12,309 nucleotides of DNA from Chloroflexota bacterium (GCA_021786915.1 JAJYMP010000780.1:1-12309); one strand, 5' to 3'; positions 5,693-12,309 are shown, counted from the stretch's first letter. Made by a program: numbers and translations. The notes: generated from the letters alone by a model not told the origin.

Positions 5693-5848
5693 ATGGGTTC
5701 CCGACTCCCCACCGGAGCGCACCGCACCGACACGATCGCGTGCTCGCGCGCACCACCCCCCGCGAGCGTGCGCGCGCCGGGGGTCCTCAACGGTCGGGGC
5801 GGCGCCCCGGACGGGGGTCAGGCCGTCGTCGGGACCCCCGTACCATAG
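5693..5848 (+). CDS. Possible 51-residue small ORF with consensus ribosome site
   Basis: The reading frame begins with ATG at 5693, four bases after AGGAGG (5683-5688), the best Shine-Dalgarno match in the window. It ends at TAG 5846-5848. The product would begin MGSRLPTGAHRTDTIACSRA and continue Pro/Gly/Ala-rich to the end. It has no signal peptide, helix or known motif. Third codon positions are mostly G or C, but so is the whole region, so composition does not prove coding. It may be a leader peptide for the gene at 5923, an independent small protein, or chance. Confidence 0.28.
   Translation: MGSRLPTGAHRTDTIACSRAPPPASVRAPGVLNGRGGAPDGGQAVVGTPVP
5742..5776. other. Two mutually exclusive hairpins
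   Basis: GCTCGCG (5742-5748) can pair with CGCGAGC (5761-5767) around a 12-base loop. Alternatively CGCGCGCAC (5745-5753) can pair with GTGCGCGCG (5768-5776) around a 14-base loop. The two stems share bases 5745-5748, so only one can form at a time. Both lie inside the possible small ORF at 5693-5848. The tract is rich in CG steps, so chance is a fair explanation. Confidence 0.35.
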
Positions 5849-5922
5849 CCGCCGACCTGCCCAGCCGAGATGCTGCGCCTGTCCCCGACGTTCTGGGTGA
5901 TCAGGGGGAGGCGGACGCCTCG

Positions 5923-7689
5923 GTGGCTCACAAGTCGCATCGCACAGTCCCGGCGGTCGTCGGCGTGCTCGGCAGCGTGCGCGTCCGATCGCTCGCGGCC
6001 GCGGTGCTCCTCATCTTCGCGGCGGTCGCGCCGGCGCTGGCGGCCCAGTCCGTCAGCTCGCCCGTCAACCTGAGCGACCCCGCCGTCTCGCCCGCCAGCG
6101 GGACCACGACGACGGACTTCACCTTCACGGTCACCTACCACGACCAGGGCCACGTCGCGCCCGCGTACGTCCGCGTCAGCGTGGCCGGATCGCTGCACGC
6201 CATGACCGCCAGCGGCGATGGCGGCCAGTGGCGGCACGACGTCGCCTTCTCGGCCACGTTCCGCCTCCCGGCGGGCAGCTGGCACAGCCAGTTCCAGGCC
6301 GTGGACGTGGACGGGGCGGTGGGCTCGATCGATGGGCCGACCGTCACCGTCCAGGGTCCCAGCCCGACGCCCAGGCCGACCCCGACGCCCACCCCGAAGC
6401 CGACGCCTGAGCCCACCCCGAAGCCGACCCCTGAGCCGACTGCCGAGCCCACGCCCAGTCCGACGGCCGCCGCCACGCCCCGGCCCACCGCGGCTCCCAC
6501 CGCACAGCCCACCACGCCTCCCGAGCCCACGGGGCAGCCCGGGGACCAGCCCGGGTCGGGCACGGCGCCGGGCGGCGACGGGTCGTCGGCCGGCTCAGCG
6601 GGGTCCTCGGCCGCCCCTGCCTCCTCGGGCGGGACCGACAGCCCGGGCGGCAGCCCGTCAGCGAGCGGCGGCGCGTCGCAATCGCCCGCTCCCTCGTCGA
6701 GCGACGGGGCGGTCGCGGTCATCGTCCCCCCTGCCGGCAACGGCAGCGGCGGCGCGCCCGGCGCCGACAGCGGCACTGGCGGACCCGGCCGCACCACTGA
6801 CGGCCCGTTCGGCGGCAACGGCGGCGGCCTCGGGCACGGGGCCACGCTGGGGAGCTCCTCGACGGCGGCCGCGATGCTGTTGCGCCTCATGCCCACGATG
6901 GTCGTGACGACCGGCGGGGTGGCGATGGCCATGGCGTTCCTCGCCTTCGGCCGTCGTCGCCGCGACGAGTCGGCGACCGCGCCCGACGCCGTCCTGGCTG
7001 CTGCCGCGGCGACCGGCATGCCCAGTGCGGCGGCCGCGAACCTCGTCCCCGCCGCGGTGCTGGTCCCCGACTCGGAGGCCGTCGCGAACGCAGTCCGGGC
7101 AGCGGCTGGCGCGCCGGCGTCCGCTGCACCAGCGGATTCTGACGTTCCCCGCTGGCGGCGCCAGTCACTCATGGATGCCCGCAAGGCCGATCCTGCGCGG
7201 TCCGTGCGCACGTCGATCAGCCTGGAGTTCACCGGCCAGGCGAGCGATGCCGTCTCCGGCCTCGAGCGGCGTCGGATCCGCTATCGCCTCGTGAGCCTGC
7301 TCGACCAGCCGGATGACGTCCGCGGCGTGGAGATCGGCTCCCTCGACGAGGGCGACGAGGTGGTCCTGCTCGAGAGGCTGGGGACCTACTGGCGGGTCCT
7401 GTGCCCCGATGGCCGCGAGGGCTGGCTCCACAAGATGGTCCTCGGCGCGGCGATCGTGGACGCCCCGCCGCAGGTTGCAGCGCCGCCGCCTGCCGCGCCG
7501 CAGCCAACCCTCCCGTCCGCGCCCGCCGCCCCGCGCCCGCCTGCGGGCCTGCTGCCGCCCGTGCCGCTCGCAGCCATGCGGGGCGTCGGCGGGACGTGGA
7601 CCTCGGCGGACGAGGGCCCGGCGCCGGGCTCCTTCGAGGACGTGCTGCGCCTGTACTCCGAGCGGCGCCAGCAGTTCGGCGAGGCCTAG
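5923..7689 (+). CDS. Membrane-anchored protein: signal peptide, Ig-like domain, Pro/Thr linker, TM helix, cytoplasmic SH3b domain
   Basis: This encodes 588 residues. A signal peptide has a long basic n-region, a hydrophobic core at about 23-36 and a likely cut after ALA (38-40). Residues about 44-145 form a beta-rich extracellular module of Ig-like type (FTFTVTYHD, YVRVSVAG, LPAGSWHSQFQAVDVDG). A Pro-Thr repeat linker (about 146-204) and a Ser/Gly/Ala-rich stretch (to about 316) follow. One transmembrane helix lies at about 323-345, closed by GRRRRDE as a cytoplasmic anchor. The inside tail carries a bacterial SH3 domain at about 454-507 (EIGSLDEGDEVVLLE, TYWRVLCPDGREGWLH), then a proline-rich segment and a final helix. 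The outside part may sense or bind at the cell surface; no ligand is evident. GTG 5923 is chosen for GGAGG at 5907-5911, 11 bases upstream; GTG 5977 would give a shorter, more standard signal peptide. Confidence 0.82.
   Translation: MAHKSHRTVPAVVGVLGSVRVRSLAAAVLLIFAAVAPALAAQSVSSPVNLSDPAVSPASGTTTTDFTFTVTYHDQGHVAPAYVRVSVAGSLHAMTASGDGGQWRHDVAFSATFRLPAGSWHSQFQAVDVDGAVGSIDGPTVTVQGPSPTPRPTPTPTPKPTPEPTPKPTPEPTAEPTPSPTAAATPRPTAAPTAQPTTPPEPTGQPGDQPGSGTAPGGDGSSAGSAGSSAAPASSGGTDSPGGSPSASGGASQSPAPSSSDGAVAVIVPPAGNGSGGAPGADSGTGGPGRTTDGPFGGNGGGLGHGATLGSSSTAAAMLLRLMPTMVVTTGGVAMAMAFLAFGRRRRDESATAPDAVLAAAAATGMPSAAAANLVPAAVLVPDSEAVANAVRAAAGAPASAAPADSDVPRWRRQSLMDARKADPARSVRTSISLEFTGQASDAVSGLERRRIRYRLVSLLDQPDDVRGVEIGSLDEGDEVVLLERLGTYWRVLCPDGREGWLHKMVLGAAIVDAPPQVAAPPPAAPQPTLPSAPAAPRPPAGLLPPVPLAAMRGVGGTWTSADEGPAPGSFEDVLRLYSERRQQFGEA
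6358..6533 (+). repeat. Pro-Thr repeat tract inside the membrane protein
   Basis: The DNA encodes a run of PTPxPTP-type units (for example PTPKPTPEPTPKPTPEPT), about residues 146-204 of the protein at 5923. The period is six to twelve bases of CCGAC/CCCAC/GAGCC words. Such tracts are extended, flexible cell-wall spacers and tend to vary in copy number. Confidence 0.8.
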
Positions 7690-7696
7690 CCTCGCC
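7678..7696. terminator. Perfect 8-bp hairpin spanning both convergent stop codons
   Basis: GGCGAGGC (7678-7685) pairs perfectly with GCCTCGCC (7689-7696) around the three-base loop CTA. The plus-strand gene stops at TAG 7687-7689 and the minus-strand gene at TAG 7688-7686, so the loop holds the whole minus stop and most of the plus stop. A second 6-bp hairpin, CCCGAC (7699-7704) with GTCGGG (7713-7718), follows on the plus strand inside the methyltransferase gene. There is no T-run, but position and symmetry fit a bidirectional terminator. Confidence 0.58.
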
Positions 7697-8654
7697 CCCC
7701 CGACCCCGGGATGTCGGGACGCCCGCCGCGCTTCCCGGAACGTGGCTCCGGCGCCTTGCGCAGCACCACGATGTGCTGGTGCGCGATGTTGGGCACGAAC
7801 GTCCGCGGGTACCCGTACGGCCGGAGCCGCGTCCCCGCCTGGTACCACGCGATGTCGCCCTTTGGGACGAGGCCCACGGCGTCGGCGCGGGCGGCGAGGT
7901 CGGAGCCCGTGAACAGGTAGCGGCCCCCCTGGTACGCGTCGCGGACGATGAGCACCGCGTACCGGCCCGGCCGCAGCACCCGCTGGACCTCGGCGAGGAT
8001 CCCGCCCATCGCGTCGAGGAAGGCTGGGTAGTCGGGCAGGTTGGCGAGGTCGCCGGCGAGCTCGGACACCATGGCGTAGTCCGTGCGCCGGTTGGCGTGG
8101 GCCTCGGCGAGCTTGCCGCCCGCCATCGTCATCGGCAGCTGCACGTTGTACGGCGGGTCGGTGGCCACGAAGTCGATCGAGGCGTCCGGGAGGGCGCGCA
8201 GCAGCTCTCGGGCGTCGCCAACCCGCAGCTCGCAGCCCGACGGGTCGAACCCGCGGATGCCGCCGGGGTCGTTGGGGCCGAGGTCGGCGAGCCGGGGCCC
8301 GGCGCCCCCGTGCTCGGCGGCGAGCGAGGCGACCGTCTCCGCGTAGACCGCGGCCCAGCGCGGGTCCAGCTCGATTCCGATCGCCCTGCGCGGACCGCGA
8401 GCGATGGCCGCTCCCAGCAGCGTCCCGCCCACGCCCGCGAACGGGTCGAGGACCAGCTCGCCGCTCCGCGTGAAGAACTCGATGAGGCGGGCCATCAGCC
8501 GGGGCGGCTTGTTGGCGCCGTGCGCCTTGCGCCGAGCATGGCCGAGCTCGCTCGGGTAGGCGGTGCTCCACACCGACTTGGTGAAGTAGAGCCACTCCTC
8601 GCCGGGCAGCTCGTTGAGGTCGTTGCGGGGATGGGGCGCGCGGCGTTCCTGCAC
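7686..8654 (-). CDS. Site-specific DNA methyltransferase (N4-cytosine or N6-adenine type), no restriction partner seen
   Basis: The 322-residue protein is an amino-methyltransferase that moves a methyl group from S-adenosylmethionine to an exocyclic amine in DNA. A motif-X-like helix (KPPRLMARLIEFF, 49-61) precedes motif I (LDPFAGVGGT, 69-78) and motif II (GIELDPRWA, 93-101). An acidic GDARELL (146-152) is followed by catalytic motif IV TDPPYN (165-170). Later come RVLRPGRYAVLIVRD (225-239) and a closing strand HQHIVVLRK (292-300). The binding motifs come before DPPY, unlike the circularly permuted beta class. A long separate target-recognition domain is not obvious. No endonuclease gene is adjacent, so it looks like an orphan regulatory or epigenetic enzyme, though an RNA substrate cannot be excluded. 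The GTG start at 8654 lies six bases after TACGCT (8666-8661), with no ribosome site, suggesting a leaderless mRNA. Confidence 0.9.
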   Translation of the reverse strand: MQERRAPHPRNDLNELPGEEWLYFTKSVWSTAYPSELGHARRKAHGANKPPRLMARLIEFFTRSGELVLDPFAGVGGTLLGAAIARGPRRAIGIELDPRWAAVYAETVASLAAEHGGAGPRLADLGPNDPGGIRGFDPSGCELRVGDARELLRALPDASIDFVATDPPYNVQLPMTMAGGKLAEAHANRRTDYAMVSELAGDLANLPDYPAFLDAMGGILAEVQRVLRPGRYAVLIVRDAYQGGRYLFTGSDLAARADAVGLVPKGDIAWYQAGTRLRPYGYPRTFVPNIAHQHIVVLRKAPEPRSGKRGGRPDIPGSGGRG

Positions 8655-8660
8655 GTCACG

Positions 8661-8666
8661 AGCGTA
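8661..8666 (-). promoter_or_regulatory. Predicted -10 element (TACGCT) for the methyltransferase, leaderless geometry
   Basis: TACGCT on the minus strand fits TANNNT only, and matches TATAAT weakly. It ends six bases before the GTG at 8654, the same spacing as at 2560/2572. No Shine-Dalgarno sequence precedes the start. Confidence 0.38.
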
Positions 8667-8706
8667 CTCGGCGCGGCCGCCCCTCGGCCGGCGCCTTCGG
8701 GCTCCG

Positions 8707-8712
8707 TAGAAT
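8707..8712 (+). promoter_or_regulatory. Predicted -10 element (TAGAAT) for the LuxR-type regulator, leaderless geometry
   Basis: TAGAAT matches TATAAT at five of six positions and ends seven bases before ATG 8720, so transcription should begin at that codon. It overlaps the alternative upstream ATG at 8711, which argues against that start. The 65-base gap to the methyltransferase gene holds both divergent promoters. Confidence 0.52.
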
Positions 8713-8719
8713 GAGGGCG

Positions 8720-11700
8720 ATGCCGGGCCGTGTCGTCAGCCGACGGTTCATCGGGCGAGAGCCGGATCTCGCCCGGTTCGACGCGGCGATCGCCGCCGCG
8801 GCGAGCGGGACGGCCACCGCCGTCGTGGTCGCGGGGACCGCGGGGATCGGCGTCTCGCGGTTCCTCGACGAGGGGCTCGCCCGCGTCGCGGCGTCGTCGG
8901 CCGCCCCGCTGGTGCTGCGCGGCCGCGCCCACGGACCCGCCGATCCCCCCTGGCAGTCCGTCCTCGACGCGCTCGGCCCGCTGTTCGCCACACGCCCGCA
9001 GACCGAGCTCGAGGGGCTGCTGCGGGGCGACGCCCGCCCGATCCTCGCCGACCTGCCGGGGCTGGCCGCCCTGGCCGCCTCGGTTCCGGCCCCCGCCATC
9101 AGTGCCCTCGCCGATCCGGAGCGCCGCCAGCCGCGCGCGCTGGAGGCGATTCTGCGCTGGCTCGGCCGGGTCGCGGCCGATCGTCCGATCGTGCTGGTGC
9201 TCGAGGACCTCCACGCTGCGGACGCCGCGACGCGCGCCCTGGCGACGTTCTTCGCCCGGACCGCCAAGCACGAGCGGATCGCGCTCGTCCTGTCGTACCA
9301 GCCCGACCGCCTGCTGCGCGACCATCCCCTGCGCGAGAACCTGGCGGTGATCGACGCCGGGCTGCGACCCCCCGTCCGCATCCACCTCGCGCCCCTGGCG
9401 CGGCGCGACATCGCGGCGCTGATCGAGGGCATCGAGGGGGAGCGGCCGTCGGCGTCGATCGTCGTCCTCGTCGCCGAGCGCTCGGCGGGGTCACCGCTCG
9501 TGGTGGAGGAGCTGATCTCCGCCCGGCGCGAGCTGCGCAACGCCACGCTGACCGGCACGCTCTCGGACCTGGTGGCGGCGAGACTCGCGCGACGCGCCCC
9601 GGAGTGCCGGCGCGTACTCCGCCTGCTCGCCACCGCGGACCGCCCGATGGATCACGAGCGGCTGGAGCGCGCGGCGCAGGCATTCGAGGAGCAGCGGGCC
9701 GGCCACCTGCCGCCTCGGTCGTCCACCGCGCCGCGGCATCGCGGCGACTCGCTTGACGCCGATCTGTCAGCCGGGCTGGACGAGGCGATCGAGCACGGGC
9801 TCGTGCGCCGGACGGACGACGGGCTGCTCCACATCCGCCACGAGCTGATCACCCGGGCCGTGATCTCGGACCTGCTGCCGGCCCAGGTTCCCCGCTACCG
9901 GTCCGCCCTCGCCCGCGCCTTCGAGGACCAGCCCGTCGTCGCCGCAAACCACTGGCTCGCAGCGCACCGGCTGGCGGAGGCGCGATCCGCCGCGATCGCG
10001 GCGGGTCGGCAGGCGATGCGGCTCGAGGCGCCCGAGGACGCGCTGGCCGCGCTCGAGACGGCGCTCGAACTGCCGCCCCCCGCGGACCCGGAGCCCGGCG
10101 ACGACCCCGCCGAGCTCGCCCAGCTCGCGGCCGAGGCCGCCTTCGCCTCGATGCGCCCCATGCGGGCAGTGGCGTACGGCGAGAGTGCGCGCGCCGCCCT
10201 GGGGGAGCGCCGTGACCGGATGGCATGGGCCGTGCTCGAGGGGCGGCTGGGCCGGTACCGGCTCGCCGCCGGCGACCCGACGGGCGCCACGACGGCCTTC
10301 CGCCGAGCGGCCGAGACCGTGCCGCCCGAGGCTTCCGTGGAGCGGGCGAGGATCCTCGCCCTGCTCGCCCAGGAGCGGATGATCGCGGGCTCTTTCGCCG
10401 ACGCCGAGCGGGCCGCCGACCGCGCGCTCGAGCTCGCCCGGATGCTGGGCGAGGCCGCCGAACCCGAGGCGATCCACGCCCTGACCACCCTGGCGACCAT
10501 CTATGGCTGGGGCGGGCGCCCCGAGGCTGCGCCGGACATGCTCCGGGAGGCGCAGCGACGGGCTGACGCACTGGGGCTGGCCGAGGAGCGCTGGCGCGCC
10601 ACCATCAACCTCACGTCCGTCCTCGAGCTGCTCGGCCGGCCGTCCGAGGCCGTGGACGAGACGTTCCGGGGCATGGCGTGGGCCGCCGAGCACGACCTCG
10701 ACGCCGTGTACGGGAACCTGCTGGCGGGCAACGTGGCCGGCGTGCTCGTGGAGATCGGGCGCTGGGTGGAGGCGCGCGAGCTGAGCCTGCGGGCCCTCGA
10801 CTGGAGCCCGGCTGGCATCCCGTTCGTGGCCGCGATCCTCAACCTCGTCATCGTCGAGATCGACACCGAGGCGGGCGAGGAGGCGGGCCTGCTGCTGGGG
10901 CGGATCCTGGTGGAGCTCGAGACCGGAGGCGACCTCCAGTTCGCCGTCCCGGCGTACCAGGCGACGGCCGCCTACGCGATGTGGAGCGGCGACCTGGCCG
11001 ATGCGCGCCGGGCGGCCGAGCGCGGCTGGGCGCGCCTCCGGGGCACCGAGGACTGGGTGCTGGTTGCGCGCATGGCCTCGACCGCGCTGGAGGTCGAGTC
11101 GGCGATCGTCGCAGACGCCCGGGACCGGCGCCGCATCGGCGACATGGCGGCGTCGCGCGAGCGCTCGAATCGGATCCTCGCGGAGGCGGAGGCGGCCGTC
11201 GCCCGGGTTCGCGCGGAGGGCGAGGTGCTGGGCTCGTCGGAGCCCGAGGCGTGCCTCGCCATGGCCCGCGCCTTCCACGCCCGCCTGATGGGCCGCGACG
11301 ACCCGGCGAACTGGGCGGACCTCGCCGTGCGCTGGCACGCCCTGGGCGACCCCTACCGCGAGGCTCGCGCCCGCTGGCGCCAGGCGGAGACGATCCTCGC
11401 CGCGGCCATCGCCGGGCCTGGCGGCAACCGCGACCGGACCGACGCCCGGCTGGTCCGCGTGGACGCCCGCGAGCCACTCGCCGAGGCGGTCCGGCTCGCG
11501 CTGGGCCTGCGCGCCCGGCCACTGCTGCGCCGTCTCCGCGACCTCGCCGGGCGCGCGATGATCCCCCTCTCGCCCGAGGTGGACGCGCTGCTCGCCGAGC
11601 CCGCCGCGCCGCCCTCGCCGGTCACGGCCGCCGTGGCCACGGAGCCGCTCGCCGACGCGCCCGTCTCGATCGTCCACGCGCCGCTCGTCGCGGCCCCGGC

Positions 11701-11938
11701 CACCGCGAGCCAGGACACCTTCGGGCTGTCGCGGCGCGAGCTCGAGGTGCTGGGGCTCATCGCCCAGGGCCGCACCAACCGCGAGATCGGCGACCGGCTG
11801 TTCATCAGCCAGAAGACGGTCGGCGTTCACGTCGGGAATATCCTCGCCAAGCTCGGCGTGTCGGGCCGCGTGGAGGCGGCGTCAGTGGCGATCCGGCTCG
11901 GGCTCGAGACCGCGACAGCGTCCGGCAAGGGACGCTGA
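8720..11938 (+). CDS. Large ATPase-LuxR (LAL/STAND-type) transcriptional regulator with altered P-loop
   Basis: The 1072-residue protein has the layout of large ATP-binding LuxR regulators. The N-terminal ATPase module begins at RRFIGREPDLARFDAAI (8-24). The P-loop at 39-46 reads GTAGIGVS: Val45 stands in place of the invariant Lys (codon GTC at 8852-8854). Walker B is VLVLEDLHAAD at 158-168. A long alpha-helical middle part, about 400-900, looks like TPR-type repeats that usually sense a ligand or partner. The C-terminal LuxR/GerE helix-turn-helix spans about 1003-1063 (LSRRELEVLGLIAQGRTNRE, then FISQKTVGVHVGNILAKLGV). In the family ATP binding switches a dormant regulator into an active oligomer; the missing Lys suggests weak or absent ATP hydrolysis here. 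ATG 8720 is preferred to 8711 because of TAGAAT seven bases upstream. The target is unknown; the divergent methyltransferase and the downstream lipoprotein are candidates. Confidence 0.92.
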   Translation: MPGRVVSRRFIGREPDLARFDAAIAAAASGTATAVVVAGTAGIGVSRFLDEGLARVAASSAAPLVLRGRAHGPADPPWQSVLDALGPLFATRPQTELEGLLRGDARPILADLPGLAALAASVPAPAISALADPERRQPRALEAILRWLGRVAADRPIVLVLEDLHAADAATRALATFFARTAKHERIALVLSYQPDRLLRDHPLRENLAVIDAGLRPPVRIHLAPLARRDIAALIEGIEGERPSASIVVLVAERSAGSPLVVEELISARRELRNATLTGTLSDLVAARLARRAPECRRVLRLLATADRPMDHERLERAAQAFEEQRAGHLPPRSSTAPRHRGDSLDADLSAGLDEAIEHGLVRRTDDGLLHIRHELITRAVISDLLPAQVPRYRSALARAFEDQPVVAANHWLAAHRLAEARSAAIAAGRQAMRLEAPEDALAALETALELPPPADPEPGDDPAELAQLAAEAAFASMRPMRAVAYGESARAALGERRDRMAWAVLEGRLGRYRLAAGDPTGATTAFRRAAETVPPEASVERARILALLAQERMIAGSFADAERAADRALELARMLGEAAEPEAIHALTTLATIYGWGGRPEAAPDMLREAQRRADALGLAEERWRATINLTSVLELLGRPSEAVDETFRGMAWAAEHDLDAVYGNLLAGNVAGVLVEIGRWVEARELSLRALDWSPAGIPFVAAILNLVIVEIDTEAGEEAGLLLGRILVELETGGDLQFAVPAYQATAAYAMWSGDLADARRAAERGWARLRGTEDWVLVARMASTALEVESAIVADARDRRRIGDMAASRERSNRILAEAEAAVARVRAEGEVLGSSEPEACLAMARAFHARLMGRDDPANWADLAVRWHALGDPYREARARWRQAETILAAAIAGPGGNRDRTDARLVRVDAREPLAEAVRLALGLRARPLLRRLRDLAGRAMIPLSPEVDALLAEPAAPPSPVTAAVATEPLADAPVSIVHAPLVAAPATASQDTFGLSRRELEVLGLIAQGRTNREIGDRLFISQKTVGVHVGNILAKLGVSGRVEAASVAIRLGLETATASGKGR

Positions 11939-12032
11939 GCCCCGACCAGGCCCGCTCGGCGGCGCAATCGGGCGTCTTTCGGTAGATTCGCCCCAGTTCC
12001 ACCCTGCCGGTGTTGCCCATTTCGAGGTCCCC
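11939..12032 (+). promoter_or_regulatory. Intergenic region with predicted promoter and ribosome site for the lipoprotein gene
   Basis: TAGATT at 11983-11988 is a good -10 candidate (TANNNT, four of six to TATAAT) and would start the transcript near 11995. GAGG at 12024-12027 lies five bases before ATG 12033. GCCCG (11950-11954) and CGGGC (11969-11973) could form a weak 5-bp hairpin followed by GTCTTT, a possible terminator for the regulator gene. A clear -35 is not visible. Confidence 0.45.
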
Positions 12033-12309
12033 ATGCGCCGTCCCCTCGCCGCCGCCGCCCTGCTCGTCGTCGCCGTCCTCGTGTCCGCCTGCGCCGCGGC
12101 ACAGCCGCCGGCCTGGACCTACGCCCCGCCCACGGCGTCGCCCACGGCCAACGCCTCCGCGTCCGCCGGGGCATCTGCGCCGGCTTCGGCGCCCGCATCG
12201 GCTGGCGCGTCAGCGGTGACGTCGGCCGCGCCCTCCGCCGGCGGATCGGCGGCCACCTCGGCGGCGCCCTCGGGCGGGTCGGCCGCGGCCTCCGGCGGCT
12301 CGGGCGGCG
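12033..12309 (+). CDS. Lipoprotein, N-terminal part (cut by right edge)
   Basis: The frame is open to the window edge (92 complete codons). It starts with a lipoprotein signal peptide: basic MRR, a hydrophobic core (LAAAALLVVAVLV) and lipobox VSAC, with Cys20 as the lipidated residue. The mature part begins AAAQPPAWTYAPPTASPT and becomes an Ala-Ser-Gly-Pro linker to the edge, so the functional domain is outside the window. In related GC-rich bacteria similar anchors often carry a cupredoxin or solute-binding domain; that is memory-based inference and not visible here. The start is fixed by GAGG five bases before ATG 12033 and by TAGATT at 11983-11988. The gene lies in the same direction as the LuxR-type regulator but appears to have its own promoter. 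Confidence 0.78.
   Translation, partial: MRRPLAAAALLVVAVLVSACAAAQPPAWTYAPPTASPTANASASAGASAPASAPASAGASAVTSAAPSAGGSAATSAAPSGGSAAASGGSGG

Larger units (their letters stand above)
5629..5922. promoter_or_regulatory. 294-base divergent region: possible small ORF, overlapping hairpins, one -10 candidate
   Basis: This region lies between two divergent membrane-protein genes and should hold both promoters. It contains a consensus AGGAGG (5683-5688) ahead of a 51-codon reading frame (5693-5848). It also has two mutually exclusive hairpins at 5742-5776 and TACCAT at 5841-5846, a TANNNT-type -10 that would give the gene at 5923 a leader of about 70 bases. No clear -10 is visible for the minus-strand gene. 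I did not recognise a known riboswitch. Confidence 0.4.

Noticed and set aside
5251..5922. In-frame extension upstream of the SH3b membrane protein
   Set aside because: It would be antisense to the NERD-like membrane protein and would put the signal peptide in the middle of the product. The ribosome site and signal peptide support a start at 5923 or 5977.
5629..5922. Riboswitch such as cyclic-di-AMP (ydaO type) upstream of the SH3b gene
   Set aside because: I could not find the conserved core segments; only G/C-rich hairpins are visible.
8711..8719. ATG at 8711 as start of the regulator
   Set aside because: It lies within the predicted -10 hexamer TAGAAT, so it would not be in the transcript.
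9767..11830. Minus-strand frame of 687 codons under the regulator gene
   Set aside because: It shows Gly/Arg/His-rich composition with no recognisable domain, opposite a clear ATPase-LuxR protein.
1..12309. Defence island or mobile element
   Set aside because: There is no transposase, integrase, nuclease module or direct-repeat boundary. The lone methyltransferase and the degenerate NERD-like protein are not adjacent to matching partners.

Overview
The window is very GC-rich, bacterial and unbroken by insertion sequences, rRNA or CRISPR. The gene content suggests Chloroflexota, perhaps of the Limnocylindria type, with a high-GC actinobacterium as the alternative. The signs are a large ATPase-LuxR regulator, a signal peptide/Ig-like domain/Pro-Thr linker/transmembrane/SH3b protein, a lipoprotein with an Ala-Ser-Gly linker, and TANNNT promoters next to start codons. 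No marker gene fixes the taxon, so this is inference.

Layout. The left edge cuts an ATP-dependent DNA ligase (2-883, +). A small protein with two similar halves follows (1029-1598, +). A two-domain rhodanese-like protein runs toward it (1669-2511, -). Divergent from the rhodanese is a class-V PLP aminotransferase (2572-3819, +), overlapped by a three-helix membrane protein (3800-4225, +). A small unrecognised protein (4307-4651, +) and a tRNA-Ile with a UAU anticodon (4685-4761, +) follow. Next is a two-helix membrane protein with a degenerate NERD-like domain (4861-5628, -). A 294-base divergent region separates it from the SH3b membrane protein (5923-7689, +). That gene shares its stop tetranucleotide with a convergent orphan DNA methyltransferase (7686-8654, -). 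Divergent from the methyltransferase is a 1072-residue ATPase-LuxR regulator (8720-11938, +). The right edge cuts a lipoprotein gene (12033 onward, +).

How the genes relate. I see no single operon or clear multi-gene system. The rhodanese and aminotransferase share a divergent promoter with overlapping -10 elements, and the methyltransferase and regulator share another. Three starts (2572, 8654, 8720) lie 6-7 bases past a TANNNT hexamer, the geometry of leaderless mRNAs.

The most unusual points are residue-level. The rhodanese has Asp where the catalytic Cys belongs. The regulator's P-loop has Val in place of Lys. The NERD-like domain lacks its active-site Lys. The tRNA reads AUA with a plain UAU anticodon, which is rare in bacteria. 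A perfect 8-bp hairpin carries both convergent stop codons at 7686-7689.
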